In this document: piece by piece, positions 1 through 7,573 of the stretch
Layout: each line of letters starts with the position of its first letter
Numbering within the stretch: the stretch's first letter is position 1
Source: Comamonadaceae bacterium
GTDB lineage: Bacteria; Pseudomonadota; Gammaproteobacteria; Burkholderiales; Burkholderiaceae_C
Length of the DNA: 64,000 nucleotides
NCBI GenBank assembly: GCA_004144865.1
Contig: SEAY01000005.1
Location: 1 to 64,000 of the forward strand
Direction: 5' to 3'
Notes under the pieces: generated by a model
What the model saw: the letters and a program-made list of their open reading frames with translations, nothing else
The model's database searches: none
What the model was told of the DNA's origin: nothing
Translations under genes and position numbers: made by a program

Positions 1-1
1 G

Positions 2-490
2 CCCATGGTCGCGCGGCCCGGGGATCCGGGCAATGGCGTGCCGCTGCAGGAACTGCGGGATCGGGCGCGAGTGGACATCGCCTACGGCGGCTCCTGCACG
101 GCGGGCAAGCGCGAGGACTTCGATCACTACCACGCCGTGCTCGCCTGGGGACTCGAGCACGGCCTGCGCGTGCCGCCGCACGTGCAGCTGTACCTGCAGT
201 ACGGCACGACGGCGGTGCGCGACTACTGCGTGGCTCGCGGCTACGACCGCATCTTCGCGGCGGCCGGTGCGCGCATGCTGCAGCCGTCCTGCGGGGCCTG
301 CGCGAACTGCGGCCCCGGCTCGTCCACCGACGCGTCGCAGGTGACGGTGAGCGCGATCAACCGCAACTTCCCGGGCCGCTCCGGCCCCGGCCAGGTCTGG
401 CTCGCCAGCCCCGCCACGGTGATGGCGAGCGCGCTCGCGGGCGAGCTCGTGTCCTTCGCGGAACTGCAGGCGCGCACGGCGGCGCGCTGA
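2..490 (+). CDS. Aconitase/3-isopropylmalate dehydratase large-subunit family, C-terminal part (5' truncated)
   Basis: This is the C-terminal end of an aconitase-family [4Fe-4S] hydro-lyase; the gene starts before the window. In the visible part the first cluster cysteine lies in a GGSCTAGKREDF segment (Cys31 counting from the ATG at 5). The CxxC ligands lie in PSCGACANCGPG (Cys96, Cys99). The conserved substrate-side stretch NRNFPGRSG (around 120) follows. The family dehydrates and rehydrates 3-carboxylic acids such as citrate, isopropylmalate or homoaconitate; the exact substrate cannot be told from this fragment. GGSCTAGKREDF differs from the classical GSCTNSR version, which suggests a LeuC-like paralogue rather than AcnA/AcnB. 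The family call is secure, the substrate is not. Confidence 0.85.
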   Translation, partial: PMVARPGDPGNGVPLQELRDRARVDIAYGGSCTAGKREDFDHYHAVLAWGLEHGLRVPPHVQLYLQYGTTAVRDYCVARGYDRIFAAAGARMLQPSCGACANCGPGSSTDASQVTVSAINRNFPGRSGPGQVWLASPATVMASALAGELVSFAELQARTAAR

Positions 491-1135
491 TCAGGCCAGG
501 AGGCCGCGCCGCGCCAGCGCGCTGCGCACGTCTTCGGGGCTGCGCACCTGCACCGCCTGCAGGCCCAGCGCGATGGCGGCCTCCACGTTGGCCGCCAGGT
601 CGTCGAACAGCAGCACCTCCGGCGGCGGCACGCCGATCTCGCGCAGCACGTGCTCGAAAGCGCCGGGCTGCGGCTTGCGGTGGCCGATCTCGTGCGAGGC
701 GAACACGCGGGTGAACCGCGGCAGCAGGCCCGGGAAGGCGCGCTCCATCTCGGCGACGTGCGAGGGGTTGGTGTTGCTGATCGCGTAGCAGGGCACGCGA
801 GTGCGGATCGCCTCCAGCATCCGCACGGTTTGCGCGATCTCCCCGATCAGGATGGCGTTGAAGCCCGCGCGCACCTGCGCGAGTTCGCAGTCGAGCGCCA
901 GCACCCGGCGCAGGTGGCCGAAGTAGCTGTCGTCGTCCAGGCGCCCCGTCTCGTGGTGGTGGAAGGGCTCGTCGAAGGCGAAGGCCGCGCGCATCGCGTC
1001 GGGCGCAAGGCGCGAGTGCGCCTCCCACGCCGCCAGCGCGCGGCCGAAGTCGATGTCCAGCAGCACGCCGCCCAGGTCGAACAGGACGGCGCGCGGCGTG
1101 AGGGGGACGTTGCGGGGCGGGGCCATGCCCCGCAT
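491..1135 (-). CDS. HAD-superfamily hydrolase (subfamily IA, YihX-like)
   Basis: A 214-residue haloacid-dehalogenase-type phosphatase. Motif I is FDLGGVLLDID with nucleophile Asp20; Gly22 replaces the usual second Asp, as is seen in YihX-type members. Motif II is SNT at 120-122, motif III is Lys154 in HRKPQPG, and motif IV is the Asp178-Asp179 pair. YihX itself releases phosphate from alpha-glucose-1-phosphate, but the substrate here is unknown. The gene converges on the aconitase fragment with no spacer, and starts 4 nt after the stop of the Bug-family gene, so those two are probably cotranscribed. A start three codons later (1126) is equally possible. Confidence 0.85.
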   Translation of the reverse strand: MRGMAPPRNVPLTPRAVLFDLGGVLLDIDFGRALAAWEAHSRLAPDAMRAAFAFDEPFHHHETGRLDDDSYFGHLRRVLALDCELAQVRAGFNAILIGEIAQTVRMLEAIRTRVPCYAISNTNPSHVAEMERAFPGLLPRFTRVFASHEIGHRKPQPGAFEHVLREIGVPPPEVLLFDDLAANVEAAIALGLQAVQVRSPEDVRSALARRGLLA

Positions 1136-1139
1136 TGTT

Positions 1140-2102
1140 TCACTCCGCCTTGGCGCCGGAGTCCTTCGCCAGCTTCGCCCAGAAGCGGCTCTCGTCCTTG
1201 ACGAACGCGGTGAAATCGCCGGGCGAGGACGACACGGACACGTCGGTGCCCTCGCGCGCGAGCGCCGCCTTCACCTCCGGCTTCTGCATGGCGACCTGGG
1301 TGGCGTCGTAGAGCTTCTTCACGATCTCCGGCGGCGTGCCCGCCGGGACGAAGAAGCCGTACCAGAAGTCCAGCTTGTATTGCGGCAGCCCGGCTTCCTT
1401 CATGCCCGGCAGGTCCGGCACCAGCGGCGAGCGTTCCGGGCTGGACACCGCGAGGCCCACGAGCCGGCCCGACTTGATGTGCGGCAGCACCGAGGGCGGC
1501 GTGGCGAAGGTGACCTGCGTGTCGCCGGCGATCACCGACTGCACCGAGGGTGCGCCGCCCTTGAAGGGGATGGCCGTCATCTGCGTGCCGGCCAGCTGGT
1601 TGAACAGCACGCCCCCGAGGTGCGGGGCCGATCCCATGCCGGCGTGCGAGAAGTTCAGCTTGCTGGGGTTCTTCTTCGCGAATTCGATCAGGTCCGGCAC
1701 CGACTTGATGCCGGCCTGCGGGTTGGCCGCGATCACGAGCGGCGAGGCGGTGAGCTTGGTGATCGGCACCAGGCTCTGCACGCTGGGCCCCCACTTGGCG
1801 TCGAGCGCGGGGTTGACGCTGATGGAACTGGGGCTCGCGATCAGCAGCGTGTAGCCGTCGGCCGGCGCCTTGGCGACGAACTCCGCCGCCAGGCTGGAGC
1901 CGGCGCCCGGCTTGTTGTCGATCACGATGGGCTGGCCCAGCACGCGCCCCAGCGCGTCCCCCACGGTGCGGCCCACGTAGTCGGCCGCGCCGCCGGGGGT
2001 GAAACCCACCACCAGCTTGATGGGCTTGTCGGGCCAGGTCTGCGCGGGCGCCGCCACGGCAGCGAGGGCCAGCATCACGCCGGCAGCGAGGGACTTCACC
2101 AT
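1140..2102 (-). CDS. Bug-family tripartite tricarboxylate transporter substrate-binding protein (TctC-like)
   Basis: A 320-residue periplasmic binding protein. Residues 1-21 form a Sec signal peptide ending APA-Q. The mature start TWPDKPIKLVVGFTPGGAADYVGR is the family hallmark, with the PGG ligand-binding loop near 39-41. Bug proteins bind carboxylates and related small organic acids for TctAB permeases or for signalling, and betaproteobacteria carry many orphan copies. No TctA or TctB gene is visible here, so this looks like an orphan. Its position near an aconitase-family enzyme fits a carboxylic-acid ligand, but that is inference only. Confidence 0.92.
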   Translation of the reverse strand: MVKSLAAGVMLALAAVAAPAQTWPDKPIKLVVGFTPGGAADYVGRTVGDALGRVLGQPIVIDNKPGAGSSLAAEFVAKAPADGYTLLIASPSSISVNPALDAKWGPSVQSLVPITKLTASPLVIAANPQAGIKSVPDLIEFAKKNPSKLNFSHAGMGSAPHLGGVLFNQLAGTQMTAIPFKGGAPSVQSVIAGDTQVTFATPPSVLPHIKSGRLVGLAVSSPERSPLVPDLPGMKEAGLPQYKLDFWYGFFVPAGTPPEIVKKLYDATQVAMQKPEVKAALAREGTDVSVSSSPGDFTAFVKDESRFWAKLAKDSGAKAE

Positions 2103-2159
2103 GTCTGTCTCCTTGGGCTAGAAAACGCGAACCTTGTCCCGGCGGATGCTCCGCGCGGC

Positions 2160-3134
2160 CTACATGCGCATGACGATCTTCCCCACGTGGGCGTTGGCTT
2201 CCATGTGCGCGCGCGCGGCGGGCAGCTCCCCGAACGCGAACACCCGGTCGACCAGCGGGCGCAGCGGCCCCTGCGCCACCAGCGGCAGCATCTGCTGCTC
2301 GAACTTCGCGGTGGCTTCGGCCTTGTGCGCCGGGGTGGTCATCTTGTTCGACACGCCGAAGAGCACCAGCCGCTTCGCGTGCAGCGCCTGCAGGTCGATG
2401 TCGGCCTTGAGCACGCCGTCGACATAGCCCACGGTCGCGAGCCGTCCCTGGAAGGCGAGGCAGCGCACGGATTCGGCGAACACGGTGCCGCCAACGTTGT
2501 TGACCACGAGGTTCACGCCGGCGCCGCCGGTGGCGTCCATCACCTGCGCCAGGAAGTCGGGTGCGCGGCTGCGGATTGCCACGTCCAGCCCCAGCGGGCG
2601 CAGCTTGTCCAGCTTCTCCTGCGATCCGGAAGTGCCGATCACGCGGGCACCGAGCGCCTTGGCCATCTGCAGGCAGGCGACGCCCACGCCGGAGGTGATA
2701 CCCGTGACCAGCAGCCAGCCGCCGGACTGCAGTCCGCCTTGCAGCACCAGCATGTCGTGCGCCACCATCGCGGCGGTGGGAAGGCTGCCGGCCTCCTCCC
2801 ACGACACGCCTTCGGGCACCGGCAGCGCCTCGGCTTCGTTCGCCAGCACGTACTCGGCCATCCCTCCGGCGAAGCGGCCCATGACACGCGCGCCCTCGGC
2901 GAAGCGGCGCGTGCCCGGGCCGGCCTTCACCACCTCGCCGGCCGCCTCGATCCCCAGTGCCTTCGCGTTGCCGGCCTTCACCAGCCCGCCGATGATGAAT
3001 TCGCCGCGGTTCACGCCGGCCGCGCGCACCCGCACCAGCAGCTGGCCTTGCCCCGGTTCGGGCATGGGCATGTCGCGCAATTCCAGCCGCGCCTCGGTCG
3101 CGGTCGTGTTCATCCACCAGGACCGCATCTTCAT
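2160..3134 (-). CDS. Zinc-independent quinone oxidoreductase / MDR-family dehydrogenase
   Basis: A 324-residue medium-chain dehydrogenase/reductase. The N-terminal GroES-like domain (1-125) lacks the structural-zinc cysteine cluster. The Rossmann domain carries TSGVGVACLQMAKALGARVIGTS around 150-172, the NADPH-binding signature of quinone oxidoreductases. The C-terminus, HVGKIVMRM, is typical of the family. The ATG at 3134 overlaps the stop of the crotonase gene in an ATGA arrangement, so translation is probably coupled. The pair suggests work on acyl or enoyl intermediates (for example enoyl-thioester or enone reduction), but the substrate is unknown. A start at 3128 or 3113 cannot be excluded. 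Confidence 0.85.
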   Translation of the reverse strand: MKMRSWWMNTTATEARLELRDMPMPEPGQGQLLVRVRAAGVNRGEFIIGGLVKAGNAKALGIEAAGEVVKAGPGTRRFAEGARVMGRFAGGMAEYVLANEAEALPVPEGVSWEEAGSLPTAAMVAHDMLVLQGGLQSGGWLLVTGITSGVGVACLQMAKALGARVIGTSGSQEKLDKLRPLGLDVAIRSRAPDFLAQVMDATGGAGVNLVVNNVGGTVFAESVRCLAFQGRLATVGYVDGVLKADIDLQALHAKRLVLFGVSNKMTTPAHKAEATAKFEQQMLPLVAQGPLRPLVDRVFAFGELPAARAHMEANAHVGKIVMRM

Positions 3135-3946
3135 TTCCCCCGGAACACCGGCTTGCGCTTGTCCATGAAGGCCCGGCGGCCCTCGGCGTAGTCCTCGCTG
3201 TCGAAGCAGTTTCGGATCAGCTGCTGGCACAGGGTGCGGTCCAGGTCCGCGTCGTCCTTCAGGATCTCCTGCATGATCCGCTTGCCCGCGTACACGGTCA
3301 GCGGCGCGTTGGCGTCCAGCGCGCCGGTGTATTCGGCCAGCAGCGTGGGCAGCTCGTCGGGCGGACAGGTGCGCGAGACCAGGCCCATCGCCTTCGCCTC
3401 GGCTGCGCCGACCTTGCGCGCGGTGAAGAACAGGTCCTTCGCCGCACCCACGCCGACCAGGTTCACCAGGTTTTTCAGCGCCGACAGGCGATAGCCCAGC
3501 CCCAGGCGGGCGGCCGGAATGGAGAACACCGCGTCGTCGGCCGCGATGCGGAGGTCGCAGCTGATCGCCACGTTGACGCCGCCACCTATGCAGAAGCCGC
3601 GGATGCAGGACAAGGTGGGCTTGGCGCAGCGGTAGATGGCCATCAGCGCCTCTTCGGCCATCACTTCGTACTTCTGCACCGCCTCGCGCGCGGCGCGCAT
3701 GTCCTCGAACTGCGAGATGTCCGCGCCGGAGACGAAGGCCTTGTCGCCCGCCCCGGAGAACACCACCAGGCGGATGGCGGCGTCTTCCTCGGCCTCCTGC
3801 AGCAGCGGCGGGATGGCCTGCCACATGTCGACCGAGAGCGCGTTGTGCCGCGCGGGGTTGTTGAAGCGGATGTGCAGCGCGGACCCTTCGGTCCAGGCCT
3901 GCACGCGGTCCGTCGTCGAATGGTAGGCCGGTCTCTGTTCCGTCAT
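3131..3946 (-). CDS. Enoyl-CoA hydratase/isomerase (crotonase) family protein
   Basis: A 271-residue crotonase-fold protein. The oxyanion-hole segments are FVSGADISQFE (about residue 69) and CIRGFCIGGGVNVAISCD (about 113-130). The two glutamates that act as catalytic acid and base in classical enoyl-CoA hydratase are not evident: the GGG-x-E position reads GGGVN, and the PE motif reads IPAARLGLG. It is therefore safer called a family member than a hydratase. The start at 3946 is preceded by AGGGAG on the minus strand. It overlaps the downstream oxidoreductase by 4 nt. Confidence 0.85.
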   Translation of the reverse strand: MTEQRPAYHSTTDRVQAWTEGSALHIRFNNPARHNALSVDMWQAIPPLLQEAEEDAAIRLVVFSGAGDKAFVSGADISQFEDMRAAREAVQKYEVMAEEALMAIYRCAKPTLSCIRGFCIGGGVNVAISCDLRIAADDAVFSIPAARLGLGYRLSALKNLVNLVGVGAAKDLFFTARKVGAAEAKAMGLVSRTCPPDELPTLLAEYTGALDANAPLTVYAGKRIMQEILKDDADLDRTLCQQLIRNCFDSEDYAEGRRAFMDKRKPVFRGK

Positions 3947-4011
3947 GCGAACTCCCTGGGGGCGCCCAGTATGGCCGGGCCCGCGGCACGCGCGCCTTGG
4001 GGTGTTCCCGG

Positions 4012-5433
4012 TCAGGTGGCCAGCAGGGCGAGCGGCGGCGCCTCCTTCACCAGCAGCACGCTGCAGGGCGCCTCCGCCGCGACGCGCGCCGGGACGGTGG
4101 GAATGATGCGCTGCAGCGCCAGGCCGTGGGTGGCGGCGCCGAGCACCACCAGGCTGGCGTGGTTGGCCCCGGCATAGGCAAGCAGGGCGCCGGCGACATC
4201 CCCGGACTGCAGCACATGGAAGGATGCCTGGTGACCGTCGAGCTGCAGCCCGCGCGCCCATTGGCGCAGGCGTTCCGCGTGCAGCCGGTGCAGCGCCGTC
4301 TCGTCCTCCTGCGCGCCGGGCGGATCGACCACGGTGACGCAGGCGAGCCGCGCGCCCGGCCGGATGCCCAGCGAGCGCTGCACCGCCTGGCGCAGCGCAT
4401 GGAGCGCCGCGTCGCTGGCGTCGCGGTGCGGGATGGCCACCATCACGATGGGCGCTTCGTCCAGGCGCTCGGCCGGCGGCGGGCTGGGCTGGTAATGCAT
4501 GCCGGCGGCGCGCAGCCAGCGCCTGAACTGCACGGCGAACGGCGTGCGCTTCGTGCGCAGGCCGCGCGGGCCGACCTTCACCTGCTCCGGGTGCCCCAGG
4601 TCGAAGGCCAGGTGCGCGGCGGAAACCGGCCGGTGGGCGGCGAGCGGTTCCAGGCAGTGCAGGATCACCTCCTGCAGCCAAGTCGGCAGGTCGGCGCGCA
4701 GGGCGCGCGGCGGCGCCGGGGCCATCCACAGGCGCTGGCGCAGGCCGCCTTGCGTCTGCGGTGCGCCGAAGGGCAGTTCGCCGGTGGCGAACTCGTAGAG
4801 GATCGCGCCGATCGCGAACAGGTCGCTGCGCGGATCGCCCCGCACCCCGACCACCTGCTCGGGAGCCATCCAGGCCGGCGACCCGATCGCGGGGCGCATC
4901 TGTTCCGCCAGCAGGTCCGGGTAGTGCGCGTGCCAGCTCAGGCCGAAGTCCAGCAGCACGCAGCGGCCGTCGGGCCGCAGGATCACGTTGGCGGGCTTGA
5001 GGTCCAGGTGCACGGCATGCTGGCGGTGCAGGGCGTGCACCGCCAGCGCGAGGGCGCGGCCGATGCGCACGATGTCGTCGACGCAAGGCCGCTGCCCGCT
5101 GGCAACGGCGTCGTCGAGCAACGCCTGCAGCGTGCGGCCTTCCACGTACTCCATCACCAGGAAGGGTTGCCGCGCGAGGTCGCCCGCGGCGACGAAGCGG
5201 GGGACATGGGGGCCGTCCAGCTCTTGCAGCATCTGCTGCTCCACTTCGTACCCGACGAGGTTCTCCGCGCCTTCGCCGCCGCCGGTGCGCGGCACCTTCA
5301 TCACCATGGGAAAGCCGGGGTCGGCGCGGCCGCCGTCGTAGTGCACGCGATACAGGTCGGCCATCGCGCCCGAATGCACGCGCGGCCCCACCGCGAAGCC
5401 GTCCAGCACCGAACCTTCCGCCAGCCGCGTCAT
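4012..5433 (-). CDS. Serine/threonine protein kinase fused to a universal stress protein (UspA) domain
   Basis: A 473-residue fusion. Residues about 10-280 form a Hanks-type kinase: Lys46 in VMKVP, the catalytic loop HLDLKPANV with Asp144 and Asn149, DFG at 162-164, and APE at 190-192. Residues about 325-465 form a UspA-type alpha/beta domain. Its end, GAATHGLALQRIIPTVPARV, only loosely matches the Gx2Gx9G(S/T) ATP loop, so nucleotide binding there is doubtful. No membrane segment or PASTA repeat is seen, so the protein is probably cytosolic. The start overlaps the stop of the metallophosphoesterase gene (ATGA), so kinase and phosphoesterase are likely co-expressed. Substrates are unknown; stress signalling is inferred from the Usp domain. 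Confidence 0.9.
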   Translation of the reverse strand: MTRLAEGSVLDGFAVGPRVHSGAMADLYRVHYDGGRADPGFPMVMKVPRTGGGEGAENLVGYEVEQQMLQELDGPHVPRFVAAGDLARQPFLVMEYVEGRTLQALLDDAVASGQRPCVDDIVRIGRALALAVHALHRQHAVHLDLKPANVILRPDGRCVLLDFGLSWHAHYPDLLAEQMRPAIGSPAWMAPEQVVGVRGDPRSDLFAIGAILYEFATGELPFGAPQTQGGLRQRLWMAPAPPRALRADLPTWLQEVILHCLEPLAAHRPVSAAHLAFDLGHPEQVKVGPRGLRTKRTPFAVQFRRWLRAAGMHYQPSPPPAERLDEAPIVMVAIPHRDASDAALHALRQAVQRSLGIRPGARLACVTVVDPPGAQEDETALHRLHAERLRQWARGLQLDGHQASFHVLQSGDVAGALLAYAGANHASLVVLGAATHGLALQRIIPTVPARVAAEAPCSVLLVKEAPPLALLAT

Positions 5434-6182
5434 CGTCCCCCCTCCAGTCGTTGCGCGAAATGCTCCGGCAGTCCCGCGGCCCGGATGGCGGCGGCCGCTG
5501 CCGTGTGGTCATAGGCTACGCGGTGGAACACCAGCCGCGCGTGCGCCAGGTCAAGCAGCGCATACATGGCGCGCGGGTCGCCGTCGCGCGGCTGGCCGAC
5601 CGAGCCGACCACGCCGAGCCACTGCCGGTGCGCCGTCAGCGGGATCGGAATGCCCGGCGCGGGCGCGAACGCCTGCGGCCTGCCGTCGCGGCCGCGGTAG
5701 TACAGATGCTGCTCGTGCACGTGGCCGCAGAACACGCGCCGCGCGCCCCAGTCGCGCCGTGCCGCCTCCAGGCAGCGCTCGGCCAGTTCGGGGCGGTCGA
5801 CGTACTCCCAGCGCGCGGGTTCGCGGGCGCTGGCGTGCACGAACAGCGTGTCTTCCAGGGTGGCCGCCAGCGGCAATCCGGCAAGGAAGGCCCGGTGTGC
5901 CGGCGTGAGCCGTGCGTGCGTCCACGCCGCGGAGACGTCTTCCGCGGTCTGCTGCGCCGCGGCGGGCTGCAGTGCGGCTTCATCGTGGTTGCCGCGCACG
6001 ACCAGGGCGCCGCCCGCGTGCAGGTCCATCACGGCGTCCAGCACTTCGGCGGGCTCCGCGCCATAGCCGACCAGGTCGCCGAGCAGTACGCAGCGCGCTG
6101 CGCCCTCGGCGCGCGCGTGCGCCAGGCAGGCCTCCAGCGCCCGCCGGTTGGCATGCAGGTCCGACAGCAGCGCCAGCTTCAT
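5430..6182 (-). CDS. Metallophosphoesterase (YfcE/MJ0912-like calcineurin-fold phosphodiesterase)
   Basis: A 250-residue binuclear metallophosphoesterase. Metal ligands are visible as SDLH (Asp8, His10), GDLVGYG (Asp36), GNHD (Asn65, His66), FVHAS (His116) and CGHVHE (His154, His156). The SDLHANRRALEACL start belongs to a branch of small bacterial phosphodiesterases of mostly unknown substrate. I chose the ATG at 6182 because the conserved beta strand begins right there; the frame stays open upstream to 6317. It overlaps the kinase-Usp gene by 4 nt and is probably the first gene of that two-gene unit. A role in reversing phosphorylation or in hydrolysing a nucleotide signal is possible but unproven. 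Confidence 0.88.
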   Translation of the reverse strand: MKLALLSDLHANRRALEACLAHARAEGAARCVLLGDLVGYGAEPAEVLDAVMDLHAGGALVVRGNHDEAALQPAAAQQTAEDVSAAWTHARLTPAHRAFLAGLPLAATLEDTLFVHASAREPARWEYVDRPELAERCLEAARRDWGARRVFCGHVHEQHLYYRGRDGRPQAFAPAPGIPIPLTAHRQWLGVVGSVGQPRDGDPRAMYALLDLAHARLVFHRVAYDHTAAAAAIRAAGLPEHFAQRLEGGR

Positions 6183-6319
6183 CGCGCCATCGTGCACCCG
6201 CAACCTGAGCGGGAAATGACACGGCGTGTCGGCCATCCCCCACAAGCATTCCCACGCCGCCCCGACGCCGGCGGGCGCCGCCCTGCGCGACCATGGCCCG
6301 GATACGCACAGGAGCACGA

Positions 6320-6823
6320 ATGAACGAAACCAAGCACGACCGCGAGGTCCTCTGGGACCTGATCAAGGACACCCGTTTCTGCATGCTGTCGCACCGCCAC
6401 GCCGACGGTTCGCTGCACTCGCACCCGCTGACCACGATGAACAAGGAGCTGGGCGCCGACGGCAGTCTCTACTTCTTCGTCTCGCGCCAGACCGAAGTGG
6501 GCCAGCGCCTGCGCCAGGACGGCAGCGTGAACCTGGCCTACGCCAACCCGGACAAGGACACCTGGGTTTCCGTCACCGGTACGGCGCGGGTGCTGGAGGA
6601 CCTGGACAAGAAGCGCGAGCTGTTCAACGTGATGGCCAAGGCCTGGTTCCCTGGCGGCCCGGAGGATCCGGAGATGGAGCTGGTCGCCGTGGAGATCGAC
6701 GAGGCCGAATACTGGAACGTCAAGGAGAACAAGCTGCTGCAGCTGCTCAAGATGGGCAAGGCGGCGGTGACCGGCGATCGCCCGAAGAAGATGGGCGAGC
6801 ACAAGGAAGTGCACTTCAATTGA
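6320..6823 (+). CDS. Pyridoxamine 5'-phosphate oxidase-fold flavoprotein (general stress protein 26-like)
   Basis: A 167-residue split-barrel protein of the PPOX/GS26 class. Typical segments are LIKDTRFCMLSHRHADGSLHSHPLT near the N-terminus, the FFVSRQTEV strand, VNLAYANPDKDTWVSVTGTARVL, and AEYWNVKENKLLQLLKMGKAAVTG at the end. Such proteins bind FMN or FAD and are linked to stress responses, with no single reaction assigned. An AGGAG ribosome site at about 6310-6314 supports the ATG at 6320. The last 8 nt overlap the end of the converging cytochrome gene. Confidence 0.85.
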   Translation: MNETKHDREVLWDLIKDTRFCMLSHRHADGSLHSHPLTTMNKELGADGSLYFFVSRQTEVGQRLRQDGSVNLAYANPDKDTWVSVTGTARVLEDLDKKRELFNVMAKAWFPGGPEDPEMELVAVEIDEAEYWNVKENKLLQLLKMGKAAVTGDRPKKMGEHKEVHFN

Positions 6824-7235
6824 CGGGACCGGTCCGGCGGGCGTTGATCGACTGCAGGTAGGCGGTCACGTCCGCGATCTGTTCCTCGGTGAGTTCCTCG
6901 CCCCAGGGGGGCATGAACTCGGAGCGCCCCATTGCCTTGCCGCCGCGGCGGATGATCAGCTGCATGTAGGCGGCGTTCTTGTCGCTCGCGCGCAGGTTGG
7001 CCGGCCGCGGGTCGTAGAGGCGAGCCGCGCGCCCGTTGCCGTCCGCCCCGGGGCCGTGGCAAGTCACGCAGTAGTTGAAGAAGACCAGGCTGCCGCGGAA
7101 GGTGGCGGCGTCCGGGCCGTCGCGCGCGAGCAGCGGCTTCGCCGTGGCGCCGACCACCTGCGCGTAGGCGTCGCTGAGCTGCGCGTGCGCCGCGGGCACG
7201 AGCAGCACCGCCGCCAGCGCGGCGGCGCGCAGCAT
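6816..7235 (-). CDS. Periplasmic monoheme class I cytochrome c
   Basis: A 139-residue protein with a signal peptide (1-18, ending AHA) and one CxxCH heme site, CVTCH at 56-60. The likely axial Met108 lies in EFMPPWG. The closing helix EEQIADVTAYLQSI is typical of cytochrome c domains. It probably carries electrons in the periplasm, perhaps to the diheme peroxidase encoded upstream in the same run. Its start overlaps the stop of the cupredoxin gene by one nucleotide (tcat on the plus strand), so the two are translationally coupled. It converges on and overlaps the PPOX-fold gene. Confidence 0.92.
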   Translation of the reverse strand: MLRAAALAAVLLVPAAHAQLSDAYAQVVGATAKPLLARDGPDAATFRGSLVFFNYCVTCHGPGADGNGRAARLYDPRPANLRASDKNAAYMQLIIRRGGKAMGRSEFMPPWGEELTEEQIADVTAYLQSINARRTGPVN

Positions 7236-7546
7236 CACTTGCGGACCTCGATGACCATCCGCATGTCGGGGTGCACCGCGCACTCCACTTCCACCACGCC
7301 CGGCTTGTCCATCAGCACCGACTTCGCGAGGCCCTGCCCGTAGGAGCCGAGGTCGAAGCTCTTCGTATCCGAGAGCGAGAACACGTTGTGCGCGAAGGGG
7401 TCGTCGTTGACGAAGCGCACGCTGTCGCCAGCCTGCACGCTGAGCTTCTTCGGGCCGAAGGCCTTGCCCTTCTGGCTGACGACGTGATCGCCCGCCTGGG
7501 CCTGGAAAGCGAGCAGCGCGAGCAGCGCGGCGGGGAGGATTCGCAT
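7235..7546 (-). CDS. Periplasmic cupredoxin (plastocyanin-like blue copper protein)
   Basis: A 103-residue secreted cupredoxin with a signal peptide to about residue 18 (QAQA). The type-1 copper ligands are visible as His53 in FAHNVF, then Cys89, His92 and Met95 in VECAVHPDM. The domain is short and complete, so it is probably a soluble one-electron carrier. It sits between a chemoreceptor and a cytochrome c, downstream of a diheme peroxidase; cupredoxins of this sort can donate electrons to such peroxidases. That partnership is inferred from gene order. Confidence 0.9.
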   Translation of the reverse strand: MRILPAALLALLAFQAQAGDHVVSQKGKAFGPKKLSVQAGDSVRFVNDDPFAHNVFSLSDTKSFDLGSYGQGLAKSVLMDKPGVVEVECAVHPDMRMVIEVRK

Positions 7547-7573
7547 GGGTTTCTCCGTTTGAACGAGGTGGGT

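Noticed and set aside
1053-3191. A 700-codon plus-strand frame opposite the Bug and oxidoreductase genes
   Set aside because: The opposing frames have a signal peptide, Rossmann motifs and tight operon spacing; this one has none.
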